Shown in pieces: positions 55,918 through 63,654 of a stretch of DNA of 64,000 nt (its first letter is position 1; the number at the start of each line of letters is the position of its first letter). Source of the DNA: Candidatus Fraserbacteria bacterium (GTDB lineage: Bacteria; Bipolaricaulota; Bipolaricaulia; RBG-16-55-9; JAJCYT01); the NCBI GenBank assembly GCA_029262795.1, contig JAJCYT010000031.1, forward strand, positions 1 to 64,000, read 5' to 3'. The translations under genes were made by a program, and so were the position numbers. The notes beneath the pieces are model-generated. The model saw nothing but the letters and a program-made list of their open reading frames with translations, was not told the DNA's origin and ran no database searches.

Positions 55918-56235
55918 CTGTTTTTCAGTACGCACACCGTGCTTGTGCAGGGTGTGGTGTGCATTGAATTTGAGTTTCGCTCAACCTTAGGAAGTGGTTC
56001 TAGATTTATCAATATAACCAATCGAGGATTAGCAACTGAACAAAAGATCAGGCTCTCTGCGCCCAGCGATGTCAGCATCAATGGGCGCAAAGTCATTTAG
56101 GGGAGATGTTTGCATGGTGTCGATCTATTCTCTATTTTATTAATACTCTTTACCCAGTTGTCGTCAGAATAATTCAAAAAACTTGTAACATGATAAAACT
56201 TTTCGAAAAGATGCAGCTTCAAAGGGGAAAATAAG
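55918..56235. other. intergenic region with two hairpins
   Basis: 318 bp without a gene. GCACACC (55932-55938) pairs with GGTGTGC (55956-55962), possibly ending the SARP transcript. TGCGCCCA (56058-56065) pairs with TGGGCGCA (56082-56089), enclosing GATG/CATC. An 85-codon minus-strand frame (55839-56096) has no family features and no Shine-Dalgarno. The remainder is AT-rich upstream sequence of the next gene. Confidence 0.6.
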
Positions 56236-59031
56236 ATGCGTTATATAGGGTTTTCTTGCCTTGCAGGGCTATTTTGTCTGTTCGGGTTTGTGCCTTTGGT
56301 TCAAGCGCAAAGTGACGACATTCAATGGTGGGCCATTGACACTGAACATTTTGAATTGATTTTCGAAGATGGTTTGGAAGAAAAAGCTCAGGAAATGGCC
56401 TTGATCCTCGAAGATATTTATGACTTCTGGGATATAAATTTAGGATTTATCATCCCTGCAACATTTCAATATGTATTGGCTAAAAAATTCCACCCAAGCG
56501 TTAATCCGCCATTTATCAGCAAATGGCAATATGAAGGCCGCTCAAGTGAAGGTGCTCGTGTGGGGCACGAGTGGTGGAATTCTCGCTCGCCCAGTTTTCG
56601 AGACGCCATTTTGTATCACGAATATGGCCATGCCGTTGATATATTCAAAGCAGAAGGTGTAACACAATGGTTGCAAAATTTATTTGGAAGTTCTGTTATC
56701 ACGGTACTTCATAAATCACTGGCCATTATTGAAGGCACTGCAATTTATGGTGAAATGATTCGAACCGGGCATTCACGAGCCAATGACCCGCGTGAATCCA
56801 TGATGATGCGTCAACGTGTGCTTGATAATGACATCTTTCCGTTAGATCAGCTGTTGTATCAATACCAACGCACAGACTGGCCTCCACCTTACATGATGAC
56901 ACATAATGTTGGCCCATGGCTAGTACGCTATATTTCGGAAACATATGGCACAGAAGCCATGTTGGATATTTTGGATCGTCTCGCTGCGGATCCACTGCAT
57001 TTGTTGTATTTTACATTAAACGCTTTTGGCATTTTCAGTCTCCCTATTTCTGCAAATTGGGGAAGTGTTTTAAAGCCAGCCATCGGTGTATCTGGTCAAG
57101 AGTTTCATCAAGGCTTTTCAGATTGGCTCAACTTACAGTTTGAAGAACAAATTAATCAGATACAGACAGAGGGTGTGACAGAAAGCCAAAAAATATCACC
57201 ACTGACGCACTGGGTCAACAAACCTGCCTGGTCACCTACTGGAGAATGGATTGTGTTTTTGCAGACGGATGACATTCGAACCACGCAATTACGATTGATT
57301 CGGTCTGATGGCAGCGAGGATCATTCTGTGGTGACAACAGGTTCAAATGGCACCGTGAGATCACCTCTGGCATTTTCAGCCAAACCTGCTTGGGCTCCTG
57401 ATGGTGAATCATTCATTTATGTTTATAACGATTTTCGCGGAGAAGAAAATTTTACCAATGTATTTGAATACAACCTTCAAATGGGTAAATCAAAAAGACT
57501 CACTGAGGGCGTATTGGCTTACAATGCCATTTACACACCTGATGGACAATCTATTGTTTTTGCAGCCAATGAAGAGCCAGATGAATCGCCCAATTTATTT
57601 CGCTTGGATTTAGAGACCAACGAAACTTCTCTAATAAAAGAAATGCCAGAACATCTTTTATTAGATTCTTGGACTGTTTCACCAGATGGCACACAGCTCA
57701 CTCTGTCGATATGGGCTTTAGGAGGATATCAAGATCTTTATATGATGCCCATTGAAGGCGGCGAACTTACACCAATCACTCAAGATCTGGCCTCAGATTT
57801 TAACCCCACATGGACATCTGATGGTGAATATGTGCTTTACAGCAGTGATGGTGATGGTGTGAACAACATTTACGCCTATCGTCCATCTGATAATAGTTTC
57901 TTTAAAGTGACCAATGTAATTTCAGGTGCTTATCATCCAACTGTGTCACCTGATCTGGATCAAATTGCATTTGTAGGATTTGGTTCACAAGGGTACGAAT
58001 TGCGAACGATGAACTATGATCCATCTGAATGGAAGTCCATCCCCCCACCCTCTCAAACGCCTATTCCAGTTTACCAAAGAGAAAAAGCCAATCTGCCTGT
58101 GCGTGCCTATAACAACAATAACTGGTGGGTGCCTGATGGCTGGTTGCCTTCTTTTATTGGAAATCAGGTGAGTGCGAGCTTTGGCTCTAAGAATGCTCTA
58201 AGTCAGTACAACTATAGTTTGAACATTGGTTATGATCTCACTCAAAGCAAACCTTTCTACAACTTGAGTATGGACACTGTTCAAGGATTTTCACCAATGA
58301 CCACCACCGTGTCGATAGGTGAGAGCGCCTTTGGTAGCCAACAACGGATTTCGTTTTCAAAAACCTTGCCTGGAGAGCAAGCATTGAGTCACAGTTTCAA
58401 TTTCTCTTTATCTCGCATGTCATTTTCGGGCATGGAACGATTTTCAATTGCGCCAAGGTGGGGTGGATCTTACAGCAGTAGTCGCGATTTGCTTCGACAG
58501 CGTACGCGTTGGAACATCAACAACTCCCACAATTTTATACCAAACGAAGATTTATGGCAACATCAGGCCATCATAGATTTGCAACACGATATTCGCATTC
58601 CAATAGAAACAACCACTGCGTTGAGTTTGAATTTAGTGGCTGGTTTGGCTGAAGGTGGGCCACCTTCATTTCGTGTTGGTGGGCGATTTGGCCCATTTGC
58701 AGTGCGTGGTCAACAGCCTGGTTCTGGTATGGGACATCAAGCTTTGGTGGCAGGGGCGGAGTTTCGCTTTCCACTTTGGTCATTGAATCGAGAAATCTTC
58801 TGGCCTGTGTTTGTCCAGGGAATGAACGGTAAAGTGTTTGCAGAGGCTGGTTTTGCCGGTTCGCCACTTACCTTTGACCAACCAATAATTGGGTATGGTG
58901 GCGAATTAGAGTTGGCCCTTTCTTTGTCTTACAACGTTCAATTCAGCCTCAAGGTTGGAGCGACTCAGGCACTTGATGGTGAATCACCTGAATTCTATTT
59001 TGACTTTGGTTTTCCTGGCTCAATCTTCTAA
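56236..59031 (+). CDS. surface metallopeptidase fusion: gluzincin domain, TolB-like propeller, Omp85-like barrel
   Basis: 931 residues; GGGGAAAATAAG precedes the ATG. Signal peptide about 1-25 (VQAQ). Domain 1 (about 28-300) has HEYGH at 128-132 and a likely third ligand E166 (IIEGTAIYGEM), as in peptidase-MA-like gluzincins. Domain 2 (about 315-600) is a six-bladed PD40/TolB propeller: AWSPTGEWIVFL, AWAPDGESFIYVY, IYTPDGQSIVFAA, TVSPDGTQLTLS, TWTSDGEYVLYSS, TVSPDLDQIAFVG. Domain 3 (about 640-931) is a beta-barrel with PFAVRGQQPG and FAEAGFAGS, recalling the BamA/TamA C-terminus, ending FDFGFPGSIF. It would be anchored in the outer membrane. Confidence 0.85.
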   Translation: MRYIGFSCLAGLFCLFGFVPLVQAQSDDIQWWAIDTEHFELIFEDGLEEKAQEMALILEDIYDFWDINLGFIIPATFQYVLAKKFHPSVNPPFISKWQYEGRSSEGARVGHEWWNSRSPSFRDAILYHEYGHAVDIFKAEGVTQWLQNLFGSSVITVLHKSLAIIEGTAIYGEMIRTGHSRANDPRESMMMRQRVLDNDIFPLDQLLYQYQRTDWPPPYMMTHNVGPWLVRYISETYGTEAMLDILDRLAADPLHLLYFTLNAFGIFSLPISANWGSVLKPAIGVSGQEFHQGFSDWLNLQFEEQINQIQTEGVTESQKISPLTHWVNKPAWSPTGEWIVFLQTDDIRTTQLRLIRSDGSEDHSVVTTGSNGTVRSPLAFSAKPAWAPDGESFIYVYNDFRGEENFTNVFEYNLQMGKSKRLTEGVLAYNAIYTPDGQSIVFAANEEPDESPNLFRLDLETNETSLIKEMPEHLLLDSWTVSPDGTQLTLSIWALGGYQDLYMMPIEGGELTPITQDLASDFNPTWTSDGEYVLYSSDGDGVNNIYAYRPSDNSFFKVTNVISGAYHPTVSPDLDQIAFVGFGSQGYELRTMNYDPSEWKSIPPPSQTPIPVYQREKANLPVRAYNNNNWWVPDGWLPSFIGNQVSASFGSKNALSQYNYSLNIGYDLTQSKPFYNLSMDTVQGFSPMTTTVSIGESAFGSQQRISFSKTLPGEQALSHSFNFSLSRMSFSGMERFSIAPRWGGSYSSSRDLLRQRTRWNINNSHNFIPNEDLWQHQAIIDLQHDIRIPIETTTALSLNLVAGLAEGGPPSFRVGGRFGPFAVRGQQPGSGMGHQALVAGAEFRFPLWSLNREIFWPVFVQGMNGKVFAEAGFAGSPLTFDQPIIGYGGELELALSLSYNVQFSLKVGATQALDGESPEFYFDFGFPGSIF

Positions 59032-59038
59032 ACATCTT

Positions 59039-59082
59039 TTCAGCCTGATGTACTGACGGTACTTTCAGTGCATCAGGCTGAA
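59039..59082. other. long near-perfect hairpin
   Basis: TTCAGCCTGATG (59039-59050) pairs with CATCAGGCTGAA (59071-59082), and ACTGA (59052-59056) with TCAGT (59065-59069) inside it. No T-run follows. It lies just after the peptidase fusion gene, so it may terminate transcription or protect the mRNA 3' end. Confidence 0.6.
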
Positions 59083-59127
59083 CCTCAGTCACAATTTCAT
59101 TTTCAAAACATATAACCCTTGAATTAT

Positions 59128-59179
59128 TTGCGTTTGGTCTATTTTGATGTATAGTGTAAATAGACAGTGTAAATTACAT
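59128..59179 (+). promoter_or_regulatory. PadR-type promoter/operator
   Basis: TTGCGT (59128-59133), 16 bp, TATAGT (59150-59155). AGTGTAAAT occurs at 59153-59161 and 59166-59174, and ATGTA (59147-59151) and TACAT (59175-59179) flank them as an inverted repeat. ATGT/ACAT half-sites are typical of PadR operators, so autoregulation is likely. Confidence 0.6.
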
Positions 59180-59192
59180 GTAAGGGAATTTT

Positions 59193-59618
59193 ATGGACGA
59201 ATCAAAACACAAAGGCAGGTTTCATAGCAGACACGCACATGGACATCCGCATCGTAGGAGAGGCCGTCGTGGACGTGGCACACCTTTAGAGCGTTTTGTG
59301 GAACCGTGTGTTCTTTTGTTGTTGTGTGATGGCTCTGCGCATGGTTATGACTTGCGAGATCGATTGATTGATCTGGGACTCGCTGAAGGCAAGTTGGACA
59401 TGGGCAATTTGTATCGAACCCTTCGCCGCATGGAGGAAGACAAGTGGCTGGTTTCAAGCTGGGTGAAAGATCAGCCTGGACCACAAAAACGTGTGTATGA
59501 AATCAGTGAAGAAGGTCGAGAAGCGTTACAGTCTTGGTCAGTGGGCATCGAGCATTTGAGAGATGTATTGACCAAGTTTTTGAACATGTACGAATCACAA
59601 TTTAGAAAGGAGGGATAG
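59193..59618 (+). CDS. PadR-family transcriptional regulator
   Basis: 141 residues. The winged helix runs about 30-120 (FVEPCVLLLLCDGSAHGYDLRDRL, GNLYRTLRRMEEDKWLVSSW, KRVYEISEEGREALQSW). The N-terminal 30 residues are His/Arg-rich (HKGRFHSRHAHGHPHRR), unusual for the family and suggestive of metal sensing. It lies 2 bp before a His-rich small protein gene and behind a promoter with PadR-like half-sites. Confidence 0.93.
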   Translation: MDESKHKGRFHSRHAHGHPHRRRGRRGRGTPLERFVEPCVLLLLCDGSAHGYDLRDRLIDLGLAEGKLDMGNLYRTLRRMEEDKWLVSSWVKDQPGPQKRVYEISEEGREALQSWSVGIEHLRDVLTKFLNMYESQFRKEG

Positions 59619-59620
59619 TT

Positions 59621-59839
59621 ATGTGTGGACATGAATATCACATGCATCGTTGGCATAGGCGCCATCATGGTCACCATGGGCACGGTCATTGGGGCCATCA
59701 TCATGGACCAGGAATGGGCTATCGCAGTCGTCGTGAAATCATCCGCGGCCTGGAAGAGTACCAAAAAGACCTTGAGCAGGAAATCGCTGATGTTGCCGAC
59801 CGAATCAGCGAACTAAAGCAACATGTAAAAGAAGATTAA
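59621..59839 (+). CDS. small His-rich coiled-coil protein
   Basis: 72 residues; AAGGAGGG stands 8 nt before the ATG. The first half is extremely His-rich (HHGHHGHGHWGHHHGPG), the second a charged coiled coil (about 37-70: LEEYQKDLEQEIADVAD). The layout resembles DUF5320-like small proteins often found next to PadR regulators. Metal binding (Ni, Zn or Cu) is likely but unproven. A shifted frame at 59625-59816 lacks a start signal. Confidence 0.85.
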   Translation: MCGHEYHMHRWHRRHHGHHGHGHWGHHHGPGMGYRSRREIIRGLEEYQKDLEQEIADVADRISELKQHVKED

Positions 59840-59864
59840 TCATTGCTGTAACCCCGCCTTATCG

Positions 59865-59902
59865 TGCAGCCAGGCAGAAATATTTATTTTTGCCTGGCTG
59901 CC
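59865..59902 (+). terminator. hairpin after the PadR operon, probable terminator
   Basis: GCAGCCAGGCA (59866-59876) pairs perfectly with TGCCTGGCTGC (59891-59901). The following sequence is only moderately T-rich (TGTGGTTGTTATCTTT), so termination may be partial. Confidence 0.55.
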
Positions 59903-60090
59903 TGTGGTTGTTATCTTTCCTCAATTTAATTAAATCCATCCTTAATTATTCATTTTCATAAATTCGTCAAACAAAAGTTATCTATGTTAAACTATGATGT
60001 TGGGCTAGGTGTGGTTTTATATGAGCAGTTGAGAGCTGCTTTTAGCGTTAAAAATGAGATTTAGGGTTCTACTTTAGCGAGGGAGGTTTG

Positions 60091-62709
60091 ATGAATCATC
60101 GAAAACCATTTTCATATTTAGGCACTGTATTTGTTTGGATAGTTACGCTTGTCGTTGGCTGGACAGCTATATCTGTCCCAGTTCCCGCCCAGGCTGCTGA
60201 AACCAGATATGAGGGTCTGGGTGCTATCCGATGGCCGGGTTCAGCAAATTCTCGTATTCCTGTTAAAGCAGGAGATACTTTTCCAACGGACAACGTGGTG
60301 GTTATTGAATCCACTGCCTGGTTAGAATTTAATCCAACCAAGAATCGTTGGGAAGCTGAAATTCATCTTAAGTACCAAAAAAACTTCCAGGAAGGCGGCG
60401 CTGTTTGCCGTCGAGAGATTGACACCACTATTAAATTGTGGACACCTGAAGGTGGAAACTTCCTTTCAGGTAATTTAAATCAAGAGGGTGAAAGCAGAAA
60501 ACTAAGTGTGGTCTCGGGCCCAGAAGGCGATTGCCGTTCTGACTTTTTAATTGGTGGCCTGGACCCTTGGACAGCCGTAGAAAAAGGCCCCAACTCCAGC
60601 CGCATCGGTTTTACAGGTGATGTCATAGAAATCGATCAAAATGGTGTTGGTCTGATTGCACAGTTATTGGTCAGTGAAGGAAATAGTAGTACCAATCGCC
60701 CGCCAGTGATCAACAGTTTGACCGCATCAAAGAACAATCCACAGGTGGGTGAACAAGTTAACATTGCTGTCAATGCAACTGACCCTGATGGCGACAACCT
60801 GTTCTACAAATGGTGGCTTGGTGGCTCATTGACCTCGGCCAGCACACCCTCTGTAAATTTCACACCGCCAGAATCGGGCTCTTTTACAGTGAAGGTCGAA
60901 GTCTCTGATGGCAATGGCGGTACGGATGACGCCGAAATTTTCATTACCACTGATGATTGTCCCACAACCAATGCAGTTCCCTCGCAAACGTTCCCACAAC
61001 AGACATCCTGCCCTGAAGCTTTGAGTGTTAACCTTTCAATGAATCCTATCAATCCTGAACTGGGTGAAACCATCACCTTCACTGCCGAAGTTCAGGGCGC
61101 AGAAAACCTTAACCAGGTTAATTATGAATGGTCTATCAATGATGCTGTCCAAGGTGTGAATGCAGCTGTGGTACAGTGGAGTGCAGAAGGTGGTGATTGG
61201 ACAGTCCAAGTGACCGTCACTGAAGGTTCTCGGCAGGCCAGTGATTCCCTCAATTTTAGTGTAGATGAACTTTCTGTTTCGTTAACCGTTGTCCCAAGCA
61301 GCCCAAAAGAGGCAGAACCAATTACATTCTTGGCAACCGTGACAAATGGTATTGGAAACATCACTTATAAGTGGATTTTGGATGGTGTCGAGCAAAATGC
61401 AATTAGCAAATCAGTCACCTGGAGCAGCCCAAGCCGGGGTGAACACACCATGACAGTCATTGTTGAAGACAGCAATAGTAATACAGCCACCGAAAGTAAA
61501 GAATTTTTTGTGCGTAGCAACAGTGATATTCCAATTCAGTTAAGACATCCAGTGCTATTACTTGACGGGCAAGAAATTGATTTAGGAGCTGATGATACAC
61601 CTAAACCCCCTGTTGAAATCACGATAGATGAAGGCGAAAAAACTGAACTGGAGCTTGCCTGTGAGAATCTTGAAGGTGCGATTCAGATTGCAGTTTTACA
61701 ACAAACTTCACAAGTGCCTCTCCATGCAGATGATAAAAGAGCAGTGTTTCGCGCCATTGCACTTGTTTTTGAAACACAAGGAGGCCTTGACGTTTTACGT
61801 GCTCAAATCCTTTGTAACAAAATATTATCGTCGAGAGGATCAACACCAGCTTCTGAACGCATCGGCTCACAAAACGATAGGATGATGCCTTTACAAGAAG
61901 AACCACCACTTACTTTAAGCATCAACCTCCAACAAGGTGGGATTCAATTTGATATGCAACAAGAAGGCCTTGCATTCGAAGTAAATACAACCACCACCAC
62001 AGTAACTGCTTCTGGTCAAGACACCTTCCAAGTTTTTTATTTCCCAGATACACAAGAAAGCTTTGTGGTTGCCAACAAAGGAAGCATTGAAGTGTATCCA
62101 GACGCCAATGGTGCGGACCCCTTTACTTTACAGCAGGGGCAAGTGGTCATGGTCGATAAAAATGGCAGAGGTCCCATTAGCCAGGTCAATGATGACCCGT
62201 TACCATCTCCATCTCCGAGTGGTTCTATCGCTGAAGCATTGGATACCAACAACAATGGCGTGCTGGATGAACCTGAAGTCCGTGCGGCTATCGGAATGTG
62301 GATTTTGGGCCAAACGGTTCCTGGTACAAACGATACCATCAGTGACACAGAGATGAGAAACTTTATTTCTATGTGGATATTGGGTACGCCGGTCAGTCAA
62401 AACGCAGCAGCAACGTCACTCTCCACAATGTTGCTGGTGGGGGCGGTGTCACTGCAAGTGCCCGAACTGATGCAGCGAACCCTGTCTATTCAGGGGCAAA
62501 ACATTGAAGCCATACAGATTCAAGTGTTTGATCTGGATGGGAAATTACAACTCAGTCAGCACAATTCAGGATCGCAACTTCGTTTTGGGTTGTTCAATGA
62601 AGCAAATCAACCCTTGGCCAATGGTATTTACTTGTACACAGTGTCAATTCGAGGTGTGGATGGTAGCACATGGCGCAGTGGTATCCGTAAGTTGATGGTG
62701 TTGCGTTAG
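60091..62709 (+). CDS. modular secreted protein: Ig/PKD domains, FecR-like domain, dockerin-like pair, FlgD-like C-terminus
   Basis: 872 residues from ATG 60091 after GGGAGG. Signal peptide ends near AQAA. About 40-205 is an unassigned beta domain with Cys pairs. Three Ig/PKD-like domains follow (about 210-480; VNATDPDGDNLFYKWWLGG, ITFTAEVQGAENLNQVNYEW, ITYKWILDGVEQN). About 620-710 looks FecR-like (VVANKGSIEVYPDA, LQQGQVVMVDKNGRG). About 725-780 is dockerin-like: the Ca-loop DTNNNGVLDEPE, then two AIGMWILGQ / FISMWILGT units. The last 75 residues (IQVFDLDGKLQL, LANGIYLYTVSIRG, IRKLMVLR) are a FlgD/sorting-like domain like that on the S8 peptidase. Confidence 0.85.
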   Translation: MNHRKPFSYLGTVFVWIVTLVVGWTAISVPVPAQAAETRYEGLGAIRWPGSANSRIPVKAGDTFPTDNVVVIESTAWLEFNPTKNRWEAEIHLKYQKNFQEGGAVCRREIDTTIKLWTPEGGNFLSGNLNQEGESRKLSVVSGPEGDCRSDFLIGGLDPWTAVEKGPNSSRIGFTGDVIEIDQNGVGLIAQLLVSEGNSSTNRPPVINSLTASKNNPQVGEQVNIAVNATDPDGDNLFYKWWLGGSLTSASTPSVNFTPPESGSFTVKVEVSDGNGGTDDAEIFITTDDCPTTNAVPSQTFPQQTSCPEALSVNLSMNPINPELGETITFTAEVQGAENLNQVNYEWSINDAVQGVNAAVVQWSAEGGDWTVQVTVTEGSRQASDSLNFSVDELSVSLTVVPSSPKEAEPITFLATVTNGIGNITYKWILDGVEQNAISKSVTWSSPSRGEHTMTVIVEDSNSNTATESKEFFVRSNSDIPIQLRHPVLLLDGQEIDLGADDTPKPPVEITIDEGEKTELELACENLEGAIQIAVLQQTSQVPLHADDKRAVFRAIALVFETQGGLDVLRAQILCNKILSSRGSTPASERIGSQNDRMMPLQEEPPLTLSINLQQGGIQFDMQQEGLAFEVNTTTTTVTASGQDTFQVFYFPDTQESFVVANKGSIEVYPDANGADPFTLQQGQVVMVDKNGRGPISQVNDDPLPSPSPSGSIAEALDTNNNGVLDEPEVRAAIGMWILGQTVPGTNDTISDTEMRNFISMWILGTPVSQNAAATSLSTMLLVGAVSLQVPELMQRTLSIQGQNIEAIQIQVFDLDGKLQLSQHNSGSQLRFGLFNEANQPLANGIYLYTVSIRGVDGSTWRSGIRKLMVLR

Positions 62710-62723
62710 AAAGTTTGAAAGAA

Positions 62724-62763
62724 AAAAGAGAGGCGTGTTCATCATGCCTCTCTTTTATTTTTA
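62724..62763 (+). terminator. Rho-independent terminator
   Basis: AAAAGAGAGGC (62724-62734) pairs with GCCTCTCTTTT (62746-62756), followed by ATTTTT. Confidence 0.88.
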
Positions 62764-62810
62764 GCTGTTGAGTAATTCCATAAAGCGAATTCAGAAAAAT
62801 GCTTGCTAGA

Positions 62811-62918
62811 TTACTTCTCTTTTTCTTTATAGACCGACACAAACCAAAATGCTCCAATTCCTAAGAAAAACACGCCTAAGCCTTGGAAGAATTGCCCTAA
62901 TACTGCTAGATTATCCAT
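62811..62918 (-). CDS. 35-residue single-pass membrane protein
   Basis: MDNLAVLGQFFQGLGVFFLG begins a peptide with one hydrophobic helix (about 8-30) and a basic/acidic tail VYKEKEK. GGAG stands 6 nt before the ATG at 62918; ATG 62930 is a possible earlier start. The order short polar head, Gly/Phe-rich helix, charged tail is that of small inner-membrane proteins. No family known to me. It lies alone between a terminator and the nucleotide-binding protein. Confidence 0.5.
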   Translation of the reverse strand: MDNLAVLGQFFQGLGVFFLGIGAFWFVSVYKEKEK

Positions 62919-63036
62919 ATTATTCTCCATTCTTGGTCTGTATCTTCGAATTATGCAATTTGCTTCTGCATCGATCCTATTACAATAGAAGTGTAGAAGT
63001 GCCATTAAATTGCTTGTTCGATTTGTTCAACAATGT

Positions 63037-63483
63037 CTATTTTTCCAGTTTTTCCAGCATTGCGTCCGCATTTCGTAAATAACTACACACGGCCACCAAA
63101 ATATTCTTTGCAAACCCTGGCACATCATCGAGCAATTGACGGAACGATTTGGCGCTCAGGCCCATCAAGCGAACTTCCGTTTTTGCAATCACGGAGGCGC
63201 GTCGCTTTTGGCCATCGAGCAAAGAAAGTTCTCCGAAGAAATCGCCCTCATATAGATCATCAATCGTTTTTTTACCACGTCTAACTTCGGCTTGCCCTTC
63301 CAGAATGACAAACAATTCCTGACCAGGGTCACCTTCTCGTACAAACACTTTGCCTGCTTCCAAAGGCACAGGATATTCATAGGCCAATTTGACAACCTGT
63401 GTGAGTTGGCGCTTGCTCAACTCGGAAAACAGCGGGACTTCCTTCAAAATCTCAATCTTCTGAGACTGCTTTATCCGTCCGAT
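63037..63483 (-). CDS. cyclic nucleotide-binding domain protein, possible AUC start
   Basis: 148 residues if translation begins at ATC 63483, 5 nt after AAGGAGG (63489-63495); 136 if from TTG 63447, which has only a weak site. One CNMP-binding domain covers nearly the whole chain: IEILKEVPLFSELSKRQL, FVREGDPGQELFVILEG, DFFGELSLLDGQKRRASV (the phosphate-binding cassette with FGELSLLDGQKRRAS), and LLDDVPGFAKNILVAV. No output domain, so it acts alone or by protein contact. The AUC start restores the canonical EILKEVPLF leader. Confidence 0.85.
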   Translation of the reverse strand: MGRIKQSQKIEILKEVPLFSELSKRQLTQVVKLAYEYPVPLEAGKVFVREGDPGQELFVILEGQAEVRRGKKTIDDLYEGDFFGELSLLDGQKRRASVIAKTEVRLMGLSAKSFRQLLDDVPGFAKNILVAVCSYLRNADAMLEKLEK

Positions 63484-63654
63484 GTTGGCCTCCTTCTCTC
63501 TGATATCTTAATTATCTTTACTCATTGTATTCATTTCAGGAAAAATCTCACCCTGCTGTTGATTCATTAAGACAAAAACAATTGGATCAACAGCCTCACG
63601 TTGATCATTTAGTTTAGTTGAAGTCATACTTTGGAGTCAATTCGATGTTTGTGC

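Noticed and set aside
55839..56096. 85-codon minus-strand frame after the SARP gene
   Set aside because: It overlaps the SARP 3' end, lacks a ribosome site and has no recognisable features.
59625..59816. Hydrophobic 63-codon frame overlapping the His-rich gene
   Set aside because: AAGGAGGG is placed for the ATG at 59621, and the His-rich frame has a coherent coiled coil and PadR linkage.
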